Shown one piece after another: positions 17,722 through 25,861 of a stretch of 64,000 nt of DNA (position 1 is the stretch's first letter; every line of letters begins with the position of its first letter). This DNA comes from CAZQVN01 sp964596775 (GTDB lineage: Bacteria > Eisenbacteria > RBG-16-71-46 > JABDJR01 > JAWXBZ01): assembly GCA_964596775.1 (NCBI GenBank), contig CAZQVN010000015.1:17049-81048 (forward strand). Direction: 5' to 3'. The notes under the pieces were generated by a model, which had not been told where the DNA came from, did no database searches, and was given only the letters and a program-made list of their open reading frames with translations. The translations under genes and the position numbers were made by a program.

Positions 17722-19359
17722 ATGCAGCTGAAGAAGCGCACAACCGCTTTCATCGCCCTTTCGATCGCCTCGGGCGTTGTGCTGGGCCTGCTCCTGACGA
17801 ACCGGGTCCAGGCACAGTCCGACGGCACCGTATTTTCGCAACTGCGCCTCTTCGGCAAGGTCCTCGAACTGGTTCAGCAGAACTATGTCGAGGAAGTCGA
17901 TCCGACGCCGCTGATCAAGGGCGCGATCGAGGGCATGCTCGAGAATCTCGATCCGCATTCCACCTACGTCGACGCCGAGCGTTTCGCGCGGATGAACGAG
18001 AGGAACCAGGGAGAGTACTTCGGGATCGGCATCTCCTTCGAACTGAGAAACGGATACATCACGGTCATTTCGCCCATCGAGGGAAGCCCCTCGGACGAAC
18101 TGGGCATCCGGGCCGGCGACCGCATCGTGAAGATCGACGGCGAGAGCGCCAAGGGGATCACGAACGAGGAGGTTTTCGACAAGCTCCGCGGCCCGAAGGG
18201 ATCGAAGGTCCACGTCACGATCAACCGCCCGGGCATCGACGACATGTTCGAGTACGACATCCTGCGGGACAAGATTCCCATCTACTCCGTCCCCTACCAC
18301 TTCATGCTCGACGACGAAACCGGCTATGTCCGGGCCACCCGGTTCTCGGCCACCACGTCCGAGGAACTCGGTTCGGCCATCGACGACCTGATGACCCAGG
18401 GAATGAAGCGCATGGTGTTCGACCTCCGCGGCAACAGCGGCGGTTACCTGAACCAGGCGATCGAGGTGTCCGACAAGTTCCTGCAGGGCGGCAAGACCGT
18501 CGTGTACACGAAGGGGCGCATCGAGGGTTCCTCGCAGTACTACTACTCCACCGACAACGACAAGTACCCGGCCTTCCCGCTGATCGTGCTCGTCGATCAC
18601 GGTTCGGCTTCGGCTTCGGAAATCGTCTCCGGGGCCATCCAGGATCACGACCGCGGCCTGGTCCTCGGCATGACCACGTTCGGCAAGGGGCTGGTGCAGC
18701 GCCAGTACACGCTGAAGGACGGCTCCGCGCTGCTCCTCACCGTGGCCCGCTACTACACCCCGAGCGGACGCCTGATCCAGCGGGACTGGGAGGATCGCGA
18801 CAAGTACGCCTCCGAGGAAGCGATCGAGGCGGCGGAAGTGGAAACGGAACGGGCCGTCGAGGGGAAAGAGGCTCTGCCGGAGTTCAAGACGGACGGCGGA
18901 CGCACCGTCTTCGGGGGCGGCGGCATCACTCCGGACATCAAGGTGGCCTATACCCGCAAGCTGACCGAGTTCCAGACGCGCCTCGAACGCGAGCAGGTCT
19001 TCCCGGACTTCGCATACAAGTTCGCGAATTCCCGCGGCATGAAGAAGACCGACGACTTCGACGTCTTCCTGAAATCGTGGAACGTCGATGACGCCACGCT
19101 GGCCCAGTTCAAGCAGCATCTCGACAACCGGAACAAGGACCAGGAGGACGACCGCAAGATCACCTACACCGACGTGGAGTGGAAGGACGACACACCCTAC
19201 GTGCGCCTGGCGATCAAGCGCGAAGTGGCCCGCAACGTCTGGGGCGAAGCGATGCGGTACCGGGTGGCGATCCAGGAGGACGAGATGATCGCCGAGGCGA
19301 TGAAGCACTTCAGCGAGGCGGCTCTCATGGCCAACGCGAAGAACAAGGGATCGCGCTGA
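17722..19359 (+). CDS. ctpA: C-terminal processing peptidase, S41 family
   Basis: A 545-residue periplasmic serine protease. The start is ATG 17722 with GGAGG 7 nt upstream (17710-17714). A signal anchor (1-33, ending QAQ) is followed by an N-terminal helical part, a PDZ domain (about 95-175, with GIGISFEL and GIRAGDRIVKIDGES) and the S41 core. GSASASEIV gives nucleophile Ser297 and FGKGLVQ gives Lys322, with Asp308 between; the spacing equals that of E. coli Tsp. The substrate-gripping RGNSGGYLNQAIEVSDKF segment is intact. About 150 residues follow the core and are longer than in plant CtpA. It probably trims periplasmic or outer-membrane protein tails; its partners are not identifiable here. 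Confidence 0.93.
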   Translation: MQLKKRTTAFIALSIASGVVLGLLLTNRVQAQSDGTVFSQLRLFGKVLELVQQNYVEEVDPTPLIKGAIEGMLENLDPHSTYVDAERFARMNERNQGEYFGIGISFELRNGYITVISPIEGSPSDELGIRAGDRIVKIDGESAKGITNEEVFDKLRGPKGSKVHVTINRPGIDDMFEYDILRDKIPIYSVPYHFMLDDETGYVRATRFSATTSEELGSAIDDLMTQGMKRMVFDLRGNSGGYLNQAIEVSDKFLQGGKTVVYTKGRIEGSSQYYYSTDNDKYPAFPLIVLVDHGSASASEIVSGAIQDHDRGLVLGMTTFGKGLVQRQYTLKDGSALLLTVARYYTPSGRLIQRDWEDRDKYASEEAIEAAEVETERAVEGKEALPEFKTDGGRTVFGGGGITPDIKVAYTRKLTEFQTRLEREQVFPDFAYKFANSRGMKKTDDFDVFLKSWNVDDATLAQFKQHLDNRNKDQEDDRKITYTDVEWKDDTPYVRLAIKREVARNVWGEAMRYRVAIQEDEMIAEAMKHFSEAALMANAKNKGSR

Positions 19360-19369
19360 GGAAACTCAG
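19356..19369. other. Bidirectional hairpin containing both convergent stop codons
   Basis: CTGAG-GAAA-CTCAG, a 5-bp stem with a GAAA tetraloop. The left arm contains the ctpA TGA (19357-19359) and the right arm the TGA of the leftward 57-residue gene (19368-19366). No T-tract follows on either side, so it is at most an mRNA 3'-end structure. Confidence 0.4.
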
Positions 19370-19539
19370 TCCCGGCGGCCGAGTTTCTTTTCGAAGATCC
19401 AGCCGATGGCGAACAGGCCCATGCTGACGATCCACATGCGGAACTCGGTTCTCAGGTCTCCGGTCAGGATGCCCTGGACCACGGCCACCGGGATGCAGAG
19501 GATGCCGGCGGCCTGAAACGCCTTACCGATGATGAACAC
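19366..19539 (-). CDS. Small membrane protein, 57 residues
   Basis: A short gene read from GTG 19539 to TGA 19366. GGAGG (19556-19552) lies 12 nt before the start, inside the 3' end of folC, and the first 17 nt overlap folC. The product has two hydrophobic helices (FIIGKAFQAAGILCIPVAVV and MWIVSMGLFAIGWIFEK) around a short polar loop (GDLRTE) and a basic tail (KKLGRRD). No family is recognised. The membrane topology, an SD site, tight coupling to folC and a stop just before ctpA support a real gene rather than chance. Confidence 0.65.
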   Translation of the reverse strand: MFIIGKAFQAAGILCIPVAVVQGILTGDLRTEFRMWIVSMGLFAIGWIFEKKLGRRD

Positions 19540-20890
19540 GGGGCGCCTTTCCCTCCCACGAGGAGCGGAAGGCGCCCCACGTTTTGAGCAGATCTCCAGC
19601 CAGGTACAGCGAACCGGCCACGCAGACCACCCCGTCCGGACCGGCCATCCGGCGGGCCCGGATCAGGGCGTTGCGCAGGTCGCGGGCTTCCTCCACCGGG
19701 CCGGCCACGCGCCTCCCCGCCGACTTGAGAATGGACTCCGCAGCCAGCCCCCGGACATGTTCGGAGCGCACGGCAACGAGACCGGAGGCCGCGTCCGCAA
19801 TCCCGTCGAGGATGCCGTCGAGATCCTTCCCCATCGTGACGCCGAACACGAAGATCGTCCGCCGGCCCGGGAAACGACGGAGGAGCGCGGAGCGCAGCGT
19901 GACCGCTCCCGCCGGATTGTGGGCGCCGTCCACGACCAGAGCCGGGCGCGTCGAGAGCACCTGGAATCGCCCCGGCCAGCGCGCGCTCCGGAGGCTTCCG
20001 CGAAGAGCGGCCAGGTCCAGCGCCCGCCCCAGGAACAGCTCCGCCGCCCGGACCGCCAGCGCCGCATTTTCCGCCTGGTGCGCGCCGTGCAGGGCGATCT
20101 TCAGGCCGGGATAGGTGGCCGCGGGCGTGGCCAGCGCAAAGGACTCCCCGCGCGGACCGGGAGGCGCCAGGGTGATCATGCCCGGTTCGATGAACTCGAG
20201 CATGACTCCGGCCCGGGCCGCCTTTCGGGTGAGCGCCGCCCGCGCGGAAGGTGCCTGGCCGGCCGAAACGGCGGCGGCACCCCGCTTCATGATCCCCCCC
20301 TTGTCGGTGGCGATCGCGGCCAGGGTTCCGCCGAGGACTTCCACGTGATCAAGTCCGATCGGCGTGAAGACGGCCACCTTCGCCGGAATCACGTTCGTCG
20401 AGTCCAGACGCCCTCCGAGCCCCGCCTCGACGACGAGCGCCTCGGCCCCTTCCTCCCGGAACGCCAGGAAAGCGAGCGCCGTGAGGATCTCGAACGTCGT
20501 CCGGAAACCGGCGCCGGCCGTTCCCCCGATGGCCTCTGCGGCGCGTTGCGCCGCGGCGGAAAACGCGGCGCGGCCGATCGGGCGGCCGTCGATCCGCACG
20601 CGCTCCCGCATGTCCCGCAGGTGGGGCGAGGTGTACAGGCCGGAGCGCAGCCCCTCCCCGGTGAGGATGGCCGAAAGGAGCGCCGCGGTGGAACCCTTCC
20701 CGTTCGTTCCGGCTATGTGGACGGAGGGAGCCGTCCGCTCGGGATGGCCGAGGGAGGCCAGCGCGCGCGCGAACCGGCGCAGGTCGGCCGGCCCGCGGGA
20801 CATGGGCTTGCCCCCGTTCAATGCTTCGTAGTTGACGAACGACAGGATGTGGCGGACCGATTCCTCGTAGGTCCATCTGCGCGAAACCAT
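19523..20890 (-). CDS. folC: Bifunctional folylpolyglutamate synthase / dihydrofolate synthase
   Basis: A 455-residue Mur-ligase-family enzyme that joins glutamate to dihydropteroate and lengthens folate polyglutamate tails. The P-loop GTNGKGST (61-68) is the FolC signature, followed by SGLYTSPHL. GLGGRLDSTNVI, TPIGLDHVEVLGGTLAAIA and VDGAHNPAG are family motifs. The start ATG 20890 is chosen because the protein aligns with FolC from SRRWTYEESVRHI and a TATCAT box lies 6 nt before it; upstream frame sequence belongs to the divergent gene. The 57-residue membrane gene follows directly. Bifunctionality is the usual bacterial state but is not provable from sequence. Confidence 0.93.
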   Translation of the reverse strand: MVSRRWTYEESVRHILSFVNYEALNGGKPMSRGPADLRRFARALASLGHPERTAPSVHIAGTNGKGSTAALLSAILTGEGLRSGLYTSPHLRDMRERVRIDGRPIGRAAFSAAAQRAAEAIGGTAGAGFRTTFEILTALAFLAFREEGAEALVVEAGLGGRLDSTNVIPAKVAVFTPIGLDHVEVLGGTLAAIATDKGGIMKRGAAAVSAGQAPSARAALTRKAARAGVMLEFIEPGMITLAPPGPRGESFALATPAATYPGLKIALHGAHQAENAALAVRAAELFLGRALDLAALRGSLRSARWPGRFQVLSTRPALVVDGAHNPAGAVTLRSALLRRFPGRRTIFVFGVTMGKDLDGILDGIADAASGLVAVRSEHVRGLAAESILKSAGRRVAGPVEEARDLRNALIRARRMAGPDGVVCVAGSLYLAGDLLKTWGAFRSSWEGKAPRVHHR

Positions 20891-20896
20891 GCGCGC

Positions 20897-20906
20897 ATGA
20901 TACACT
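20897..20906. promoter_or_regulatory. Overlapping divergent -10 boxes of folC and the permease gene
   Basis: Within ATGATACACT the minus strand reads TATCAT (20902-20897), 6 nt before the folC ATG. The plus strand reads TACACT (20901-20906), 9 nt before the permease ATG at 20916. The two boxes share two base pairs. Only 25 bp separate the genes, so leaders would be 0-3 nt and each -35 would lie in the other gene. The -35 matches are weak. Confidence 0.4.
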
Positions 20907-20915
20907 GCGCGCCCG

Positions 20916-22106
20916 ATGGAATCTAAACCGCGCACTCCGGTCCGGCTCCTGCCGGTGATACTGCTGGCCATCGTCTGGACGATCTTCCTGGCGATGGGAC
21001 TGCGGCACGTTCTCATTCCTCCGGTGGCCGCGCTTGTCCTCGTGTTCCTGCTGTTCCCGTATCACCACGAAAAGTGGGCCCAGCGGACCATCGCGGTGTC
21101 CGTCGGGCTGGCGCTGGTGTGGCTGCTCGGAAAGGTCTCCTCGATTCTCTGGATCGCCGGCCTCGGACTGTCCATGGCCTATCTGCTGAATCCCCCGGTG
21201 GCCTGGCTGGAAAGGAAGGGGGTGCCCCGGTCCCGCGGCGTCGTTCTCGTGGTTTTCCCGGCGGTGCTGCTGTTCGGGGTCACGCTGTTCTTCGCCCTCC
21301 CACCCCTGTTCGCCCAGGCCTCGGAACTCGTGGCCGAGATCCCCGGTTTCGTCACGACCCTGTATGACCGCTCCATCGGCTCGGTCCGGAACGTTCCCCT
21401 GGAGAGCCTCCCGATCGACCTTCCGGCGATCGTGGAACGATTGACGGCCGCGGCGGAATCGCTGATCACCGGCGCCGGGCAGAGTCTCGTCGGCGTTGCC
21501 CGCCGGGCCGGAGGGTTCCTGTCGATACTTCTCCTCAGCCCCATCGTCGGATACCGGCTGCTCAAGGACCTTCCCGCGCTCCGTCGCGGTGCACTGCATA
21601 TCCTCCCGCGGCGGATGGAATCGGAGGTCGAGGCGCTGTTCTCCGAGATGGACGTGCTGGTGGGGCGGTACCTCCGCGGACAGATGCTGGTTTCGCTGAT
21701 CGTCGGCGGGTTGACGATCGCCGGACTGACCGCCATCGGTCTCCCCTATGCGATCGTCATCGGGGCCCTGGCCGGGGCGCTGAACATGGTGCCGATCATC
21801 GGCTACTGGATCAGCCTGATCCTCGCGCTGCTCGTCACGCTGTCCACGGCCAGTCCGGGACAGGCGGCGCTGGCCGTCGGGGGCGTCTTCTTCGTGATCC
21901 AGATTCTCGAGCAGAACTTCATCTCGCCGAAGATCCTCGGAGACCAGACCGGGCTGCATCCGGTTGCCGTGCTCCTGTCGCTGCTGGTGTTCACGTCGCT
22001 CGGAGGGCTGGCAGGCGCGCTCCTGGCCATACCGTTCACGCTGTTCCTGAGGCTCTTTTTCCGGCGCTACGTGGCCGGTGGAATCCGCGAGGCGGATTTC
22101 AGCTGA
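20916..22106 (+). CDS. AI-2E family transporter (PerM-like permease)
   Basis: A 396-residue inner-membrane protein with about eight hydrophobic segments. Residues about 70-100 (GLGLSMAYLLNPPVAWLERKGV) match the typical first half of the family, and a soluble helical stretch (about 120-200) sits in the middle. The C-terminal half includes GLPYAIVIGALAGALNMVPIIGYW and EQNFISPKILGDQTGLHP, the family's best-conserved blocks. Members are reported as AI-2 exporters, Na+/H+ antiporters or PurR-regulated permeases, so the substrate is open. It is a single gene; the convergent SAM hydrolase gene ends 49 nt beyond it. Confidence 0.9.
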   Translation: MESKPRTPVRLLPVILLAIVWTIFLAMGLRHVLIPPVAALVLVFLLFPYHHEKWAQRTIAVSVGLALVWLLGKVSSILWIAGLGLSMAYLLNPPVAWLERKGVPRSRGVVLVVFPAVLLFGVTLFFALPPLFAQASELVAEIPGFVTTLYDRSIGSVRNVPLESLPIDLPAIVERLTAAAESLITGAGQSLVGVARRAGGFLSILLLSPIVGYRLLKDLPALRRGALHILPRRMESEVEALFSEMDVLVGRYLRGQMLVSLIVGGLTIAGLTAIGLPYAIVIGALAGALNMVPIIGYWISLILALLVTLSTASPGQAALAVGGVFFVIQILEQNFISPKILGDQTGLHPVAVLLSLLVFTSLGGLAGALLAIPFTLFLRLFFRRYVAGGIREADFS

Positions 22107-22155
22107 GGGTGCGCCGCATGGCCGGCGGAGTCCGCAGGCCGAACGTGCGCGGAGG

Positions 22156-22932
22156 TCAGTCGAAAACGACCACCGGCATGCCGACGCCCGCATCGAGCCG
22201 CTCGGCCGCGCTCCCCTGTACAACGGCGACCTCCAGCAGCCCTCCGCTCCCGATGAGCGCGACCAGCGTGCCCGGCGGCGCATCGCTGTACGTCCGGACG
22301 ACCGGCACCACGGCACCGCCCGCGCGCACCGTCCGGCAGCTCCCCACCAGGGCGGCGCTCACGTTCGTCACCATGTTGCCGAAGGCATCGACGTGGATCA
22401 CGGAGCCGGTGATTCCGCCTTCGGCGATCACGGGTTCGGGCATCGCGAGGCGCAACGGATCCGGGACGGGGTCGCCGAGACGGGCCGGATCCTCGCCGAG
22501 GGCAATGCGCGCGGCGGCCGGCGCGAAGAGGTCGCGGCCGTGGAACGTGGCCGACACGGTTCCCGGGGCCCACGTGTCCGCATCGATCGCGAATACCGCC
22601 GCGTCCGGGCCGAGGAACGGCGTGAACAACCCGTTGTCGGGTCCGACGAACACGTGATCCCCGCTGCGCACGGCCACCGGACGGCGCGCGCTGCCGACCC
22701 CGGGATCGACGACGGCCAGGTGAACCGTGCCCGGGGGGAACGACGGCGCGGCCGCCCGCAGTATCAGCGCGCCCGACAGGAAGTCGAACCGGGGAATCTC
22801 ATGGGTGATGTCGGCGAGGACGAGATCGCGCGACACCGAGAGAAGGGCTCCGCGCAGGCTTCCCGCGTAGGAGGAGGACGTGCCGAAGTCGGTGAGGAGC
22901 GTCACGATTCCGCTGCCGACCCAGCGATCCAT
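22156..22932 (-). CDS. SAM hydroxide adenosyltransferase (DUF62 family)
   Basis: A 258-residue protein of the fluorinase-related family. Its bacterial and archaeal members use hydroxide to split S-adenosylmethionine into adenosine and methionine. The N-terminal domain carries TLLTDFGTSSSYAGSLRG and HLAVVDPGVGS, then VGPDNGLFTP. The C-terminal domain has GSVIHVDAFGNMVTNV. The fluorinase-specific loop is not seen. ATG 22932 overlaps the cutA stop as TGATG, so the two are translationally coupled; a longer frame upstream is the cutA shadow. It is the last gene of the beta-helix-cutA cluster. The physiological role of the family is unsettled. Confidence 0.87.
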   Translation of the reverse strand: MDRWVGSGIVTLLTDFGTSSSYAGSLRGALLSVSRDLVLADITHEIPRFDFLSGALILRAAAPSFPPGTVHLAVVDPGVGSARRPVAVRSGDHVFVGPDNGLFTPFLGPDAAVFAIDADTWAPGTVSATFHGRDLFAPAAARIALGEDPARLGDPVPDPLRLAMPEPVIAEGGITGSVIHVDAFGNMVTNVSAALVGSCRTVRAGGAVVPVVRTYSDAPPGTLVALIGSGGLLEVAVVQGSAAERLDAGVGMPVVVFD

Positions 22933-23381
22933 CAGCCGGACACCGACGCGGCGATCCACTCCAGGTACGGAGCGTGACCGCCGAGCACCGGAAGAACGAG
23001 GACTTCCGGGACGTCGTAGGAGTGGAGCCGGGCCAGGCGCTCGACAACGGCCTCCGACCGGCTCCGCGTCGACTTGGCGATCAGCAGAACCTCGGCGGCG
23101 TCTTCGACCCGTCCCTGCCAGCGGTAGATCGAGCGGATGCCGGGGACAATATTGACGCAGGCCGCGAGGCCCGACCCGACGAGGTCCGAGGCCAGGGCGC
23201 GCGCCTCGTCCTCGGACGGAGCGGTGCCCAGAATGACCACGGCTTCGGCGCCGCCCTCCGGACCGTGCCGCGCGGGGTCGCCTGCGGCATCGCCGTCCGT
23301 GCCGTGCCGTATCGGGTCGCCGGCGGCCGCATCGCCCGGCGGGGGTCGCCGGGCGCCGTCATCCGCGGAGCCCGTGCTCAT
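22932..23381 (-). CDS. cutA: Divalent-cation tolerance protein CutA with repeat-bearing N-terminal tail
   Basis: A 149-residue protein. The CutA1 fold covers about residues 46-149: VVILGTAPSEDEARALA, GLAACVNIVPGIRSIYRWQG and SYDVPEVLVLPV. CutA trimers resemble PII proteins and bind metals; the link to copper tolerance is genetic and weak. The first 45 residues are not part of the family. They are Gly/Asp/Ala/Pro-rich and contain two copies of a GDAA-GDPxRHG unit (residues 16-29 and 30-43). ATG 23381 overlaps the upstream beta-helix stop as ATGA. The tail is probably disordered; a downstream start that removes it has no evident ATG or GTG with an SD. Confidence 0.88.
   Translation of the reverse strand: MSTGSADDGARRPPPGDAAAGDPIRHGTDGDAAGDPARHGPEGGAEAVVILGTAPSEDEARALASDLVGSGLAACVNIVPGIRSIYRWQGRVEDAAEVLLIAKSTRSRSEAVVERLARLHSYDVPEVLVLPVLGGHAPYLEWIAASVSG
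23253..23336 (-). repeat. Two-copy tandem coding repeat in the cutA 5' end
   Basis: Two imperfect 42-nt units encode residues 16-29 and 30-43 of CutA. The shared peptide core is GDAAGDP-x-RHG. The surrounding DNA is rich in GGCGAT and GCACGG words. It suggests slippage-type expansion of the N-terminal tail. Confidence 0.55.
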
Positions 23382-24409
23382 TCGACGTTGACGGCGTCCT
23401 TGAGGACCGGGGCGATCACGACCCGGACTCCGAGCGTGGGATCGTCGGTGCCGTCCTCGATCCGGTCGTAGATGACGTCGAGACCGTTGCGACCCCACCA
23501 GTTTCCGCTCATGTCCAGGTCGACGGCGGTTTCGCCCGGCTTCAACTGCCAGTAGTCGGCCACCCTGATATCCAGGGCCGCATTGTCGAAGATGTTGTTG
23601 TCCTTGATCTTCGGGCGGGAACCGCCGGCCAGGAAGATCCCGTACTCGTTCTGGGTGATGTTGTTCCGGGTGATCGTCGGGGACGAGGACGTGATCGTGA
23701 TTCCGAAGTACGGGCAGAGCGAAACGAGGTTGTTCTCGATCCGGGCGTCGGAACCTCTTTCGATGGCCAGGCCGGTCTGGGAGCCGACGATCAGGTTGTC
23801 CTTGAACAGGACGTCCGGCGACTGGATCAGGTACACGGCCCGCCCTGTCCCGGCAAAATTGCCCACCGTCGTGAAAAAGTTGCGGACGACCGTTCCGCGC
23901 CCCTTGATGAACAGGATCCCCTTTTCACTGCAGGCCCGGACCGCGGACCGGGTGATGTCGAGCTGGCCTCCCTGGACGGCGATGCCGACCGACGCGAGTT
24001 CCACGACGACCTGCTTGAGGATGGCCCGGCCGCCGGGTGCCGGGATGATGATGCCGCCCCAGTCGTTCGCGGTCGGCAAGACCGCGTCCGAGGTGAAATA
24101 GACGCTGTCGCCGTCCGCGCCGGTGGCCTCGAGCGTTCCGTAAACGGCGATTTCCATGTCGAACGGACGGAGCCCGCGCTGATCGGCGAGATTCGGCTTG
24201 AACCGGAGAACGCAGCCGGGCCCGATCTTCAATGTGGCCCCCGCCTTGATTTCGATGTCCTGGGTCACGATGTACGGGCTTCCGGCCTTCGTCCACTCCA
24301 CGACCCCGGTGATCGGCCCCCCGACCACCGTCTCCGCGAGGGCCGGCTGAGCCGCCGTCATGAGAGCCAGAATCGGAAAAAACCACAAAATCCTGTTCGC
24401 AAACGTCAT
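23378..24409 (-). CDS. Secreted right-handed beta-helix (NosD/CASH-like) protein
   Basis: A 343-residue exported protein. Three in-frame ATGs exist (24424, 24418, 24409); the last is used because GGAG lies 9 nt before it and the signal peptide (MTFANRILWF..., cut after ALA) starts there. The mature part begins with a strand-rich motif (GSPYIVTQDIEIKAGATLKI) typical of DUF1565/NosD-like beta-helix proteins. Short parallel-helix coils follow, e.g. SPTITRNNITQNEYGIFLAG and RPKIKDNNIFDNAALDI. Such helices bind or cleave carbohydrates or act as surface scaffolds; no catalytic residues can be assigned. It leads a three-gene cluster with cutA and the SAM hydrolase. Confidence 0.82.
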   Translation of the reverse strand: MTFANRILWFFPILALMTAAQPALAETVVGGPITGVVEWTKAGSPYIVTQDIEIKAGATLKIGPGCVLRFKPNLADQRGLRPFDMEIAVYGTLEATGADGDSVYFTSDAVLPTANDWGGIIIPAPGGRAILKQVVVELASVGIAVQGGQLDITRSAVRACSEKGILFIKGRGTVVRNFFTTVGNFAGTGRAVYLIQSPDVLFKDNLIVGSQTGLAIERGSDARIENNLVSLCPYFGITITSSSPTITRNNITQNEYGIFLAGGSRPKIKDNNIFDNAALDIRVADYWQLKPGETAVDLDMSGNWWGRNGLDVIYDRIEDGTDDPTLGVRVVIAPVLKDAVNVE

Positions 24410-24464
24410 TCCGTCCATCTCCATGGTGATCGGCCCTGAGGATGCCTCCCGCTAGCGCCCGAAA

Positions 24465-24494
24465 AGTCTAGCACGGGCGGCCGCGATGACCCAA
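24465..24494 (-). promoter_or_regulatory. Candidate promoter for the beta-helix-cutA-SAM hydrolase cluster
   Basis: On the minus strand TTGGGT (24494-24489), 18 nt, TAGACT (24470-24465). It sits between the DUF4340 stop and the beta-helix start, leaving a leader of about 50 nt that contains GGGAGG and an SD-like GGAG. Confidence 0.4.
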
Positions 24495-24501
24495 CCGCCC
24501 T

Positions 24502-25854
24502 TTACCCCTTGAGCAGTGCCAGCAGGGGGCGGACGAGATCGGGTCCCAGCAGGAAAACCTCGCCGGGGCGATTGTGATCCGGAAAAATGAAGCGGGCCGG
24601 CCAGAATTCGCGATCGCCGGGGCCGGACCGGGCGTCCAGGATCTCGAGGCGTGAAGCGGTGGTGTCCGCCCGCATCTCGACGACCAGTACGGGAGAGCTT
24701 CGGAGCCGGCCCCCGGCGGCCACGATGCTGTCCGCCGCGGCCTGGATCAGCGTGCGCACGAATTCGCCCCGATCGGGGGGCGGAGCTCCCGGCGTGGCCA
24801 CCTCCCCGGCCAGCCGCCAGGTTCCGGCGGCATCCGGGAGGAAACGGGCCGTGTCCGCGCCCGCCGACAGGAGGATCTCCCTGACGCCGCGCAGGCCGGA
24901 CGGATACAGGTATTTCTGCCGGAAGTCGAGATCCGACCGGCGGGACAGCGCGATGTAGGCGGCGGGAACGCCGTAGATCGCCTCCCGTCCGGAGCGCGCG
25001 GCAAAACGCTCCGCGCCGGTCAGTCCGTCAAACGTTGCTCCGAGGAGGAGCCGGTGCTGCCCCCCCGCGCTGTCCACGACGGTCACGCTCCCCTCGGGCG
25101 GATCCAGGCCGAACGGCCGGAGCGCCCCGGGGTGATCCTCGGGGTACGACCGGGCCTTCGTGGCGGCCAGCCCCTTGAGAAAGTCCGTGATGAACGCAGT
25201 GTCGCCCGGGCCGTCGAACGGGTCGGTGATTCTCCATCCCGCCGCCCCGGGCCCCCGGTCGACACGGACCCGGTGCCCCCCGGACGAAAGCACGAAGGAC
25301 ACGGCGGCTCCCGGGGAAAAATTCATCAGCGAGGGATCGCGCCAGCCGTCCGTCTCCTTGCGGAAGAAGTTGTCGACCTCGCCGTCCCTCAGCAGGCCGA
25401 GAGTGTCGGACTCGTCGATCCGGATGTAGTACGCCGGCGACGCCGCGGCCACCGATCCGATGGTGAGCGTGCGGGATGTGCCGTCCCTGAGGTCGAACCG
25501 CAGCCAGGCTCCCGGGTGCACGAGTCCATAGCTCTGCAGCTGGCCCGGATCCATGCGGAAGCGGCGGAGGATTTCGAGAGAGCGACAGCGCGACAGCAGG
25601 GCCTCCACCGCGATCGGATCCGCCGGAAAATCGACGGGGCTGATGATGCGCCAGCTGCCGTCCACGGGCTCCATCCGCGTGGTGTCCCGGGAAAACGCCA
25701 CGGTGATCCCGGACAGGCGGGTCGATTCGACGGCCAGAAACGGAACGACCACCGGTCCCGTGTCCACGGGCCGGCGCGACTCGTAGTAGCGCACGTAGGC
25801 CAGGAGTCCCAGGAACAGCACGAGCGCGATCCAGAAACCGCGGCGGAGCTTCAT
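24502..25854 (-). CDS. DUF4340 domain-containing membrane-anchored protein
   Basis: A 450-residue protein with one N-terminal membrane helix (about 7-23) and a large exported part. The latter has the DUF4340 pattern of repeated lipocalin-like strands: WRIISPVDFPADPIAVEALL, SYGLVHPGAWLRFDLRDG, then a second copy around WRITDPFDGPGDTAFI. DUF4340 proteins are regularly encoded beside GldF/GldG-type ABC exporters, as here: the gene lies 7 nt after the gldG-like gene. It may be a periplasmic accessory of that exporter. It is the last gene of the 18-gene leftward array. Confidence 0.85.
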   Translation of the reverse strand: MKLRRGFWIALVLFLGLLAYVRYYESRRPVDTGPVVVPFLAVESTRLSGITVAFSRDTTRMEPVDGSWRIISPVDFPADPIAVEALLSRCRSLEILRRFRMDPGQLQSYGLVHPGAWLRFDLRDGTSRTLTIGSVAAASPAYYIRIDESDTLGLLRDGEVDNFFRKETDGWRDPSLMNFSPGAAVSFVLSSGGHRVRVDRGPGAAGWRITDPFDGPGDTAFITDFLKGLAATKARSYPEDHPGALRPFGLDPPEGSVTVVDSAGGQHRLLLGATFDGLTGAERFAARSGREAIYGVPAAYIALSRRSDLDFRQKYLYPSGLRGVREILLSAGADTARFLPDAAGTWRLAGEVATPGAPPPDRGEFVRTLIQAAADSIVAAGGRLRSSPVLVVEMRADTTASRLEILDARSGPGDREFWPARFIFPDHNRPGEVFLLGPDLVRPLLALLKG

Positions 25855-25861
25855 CGTCCCG

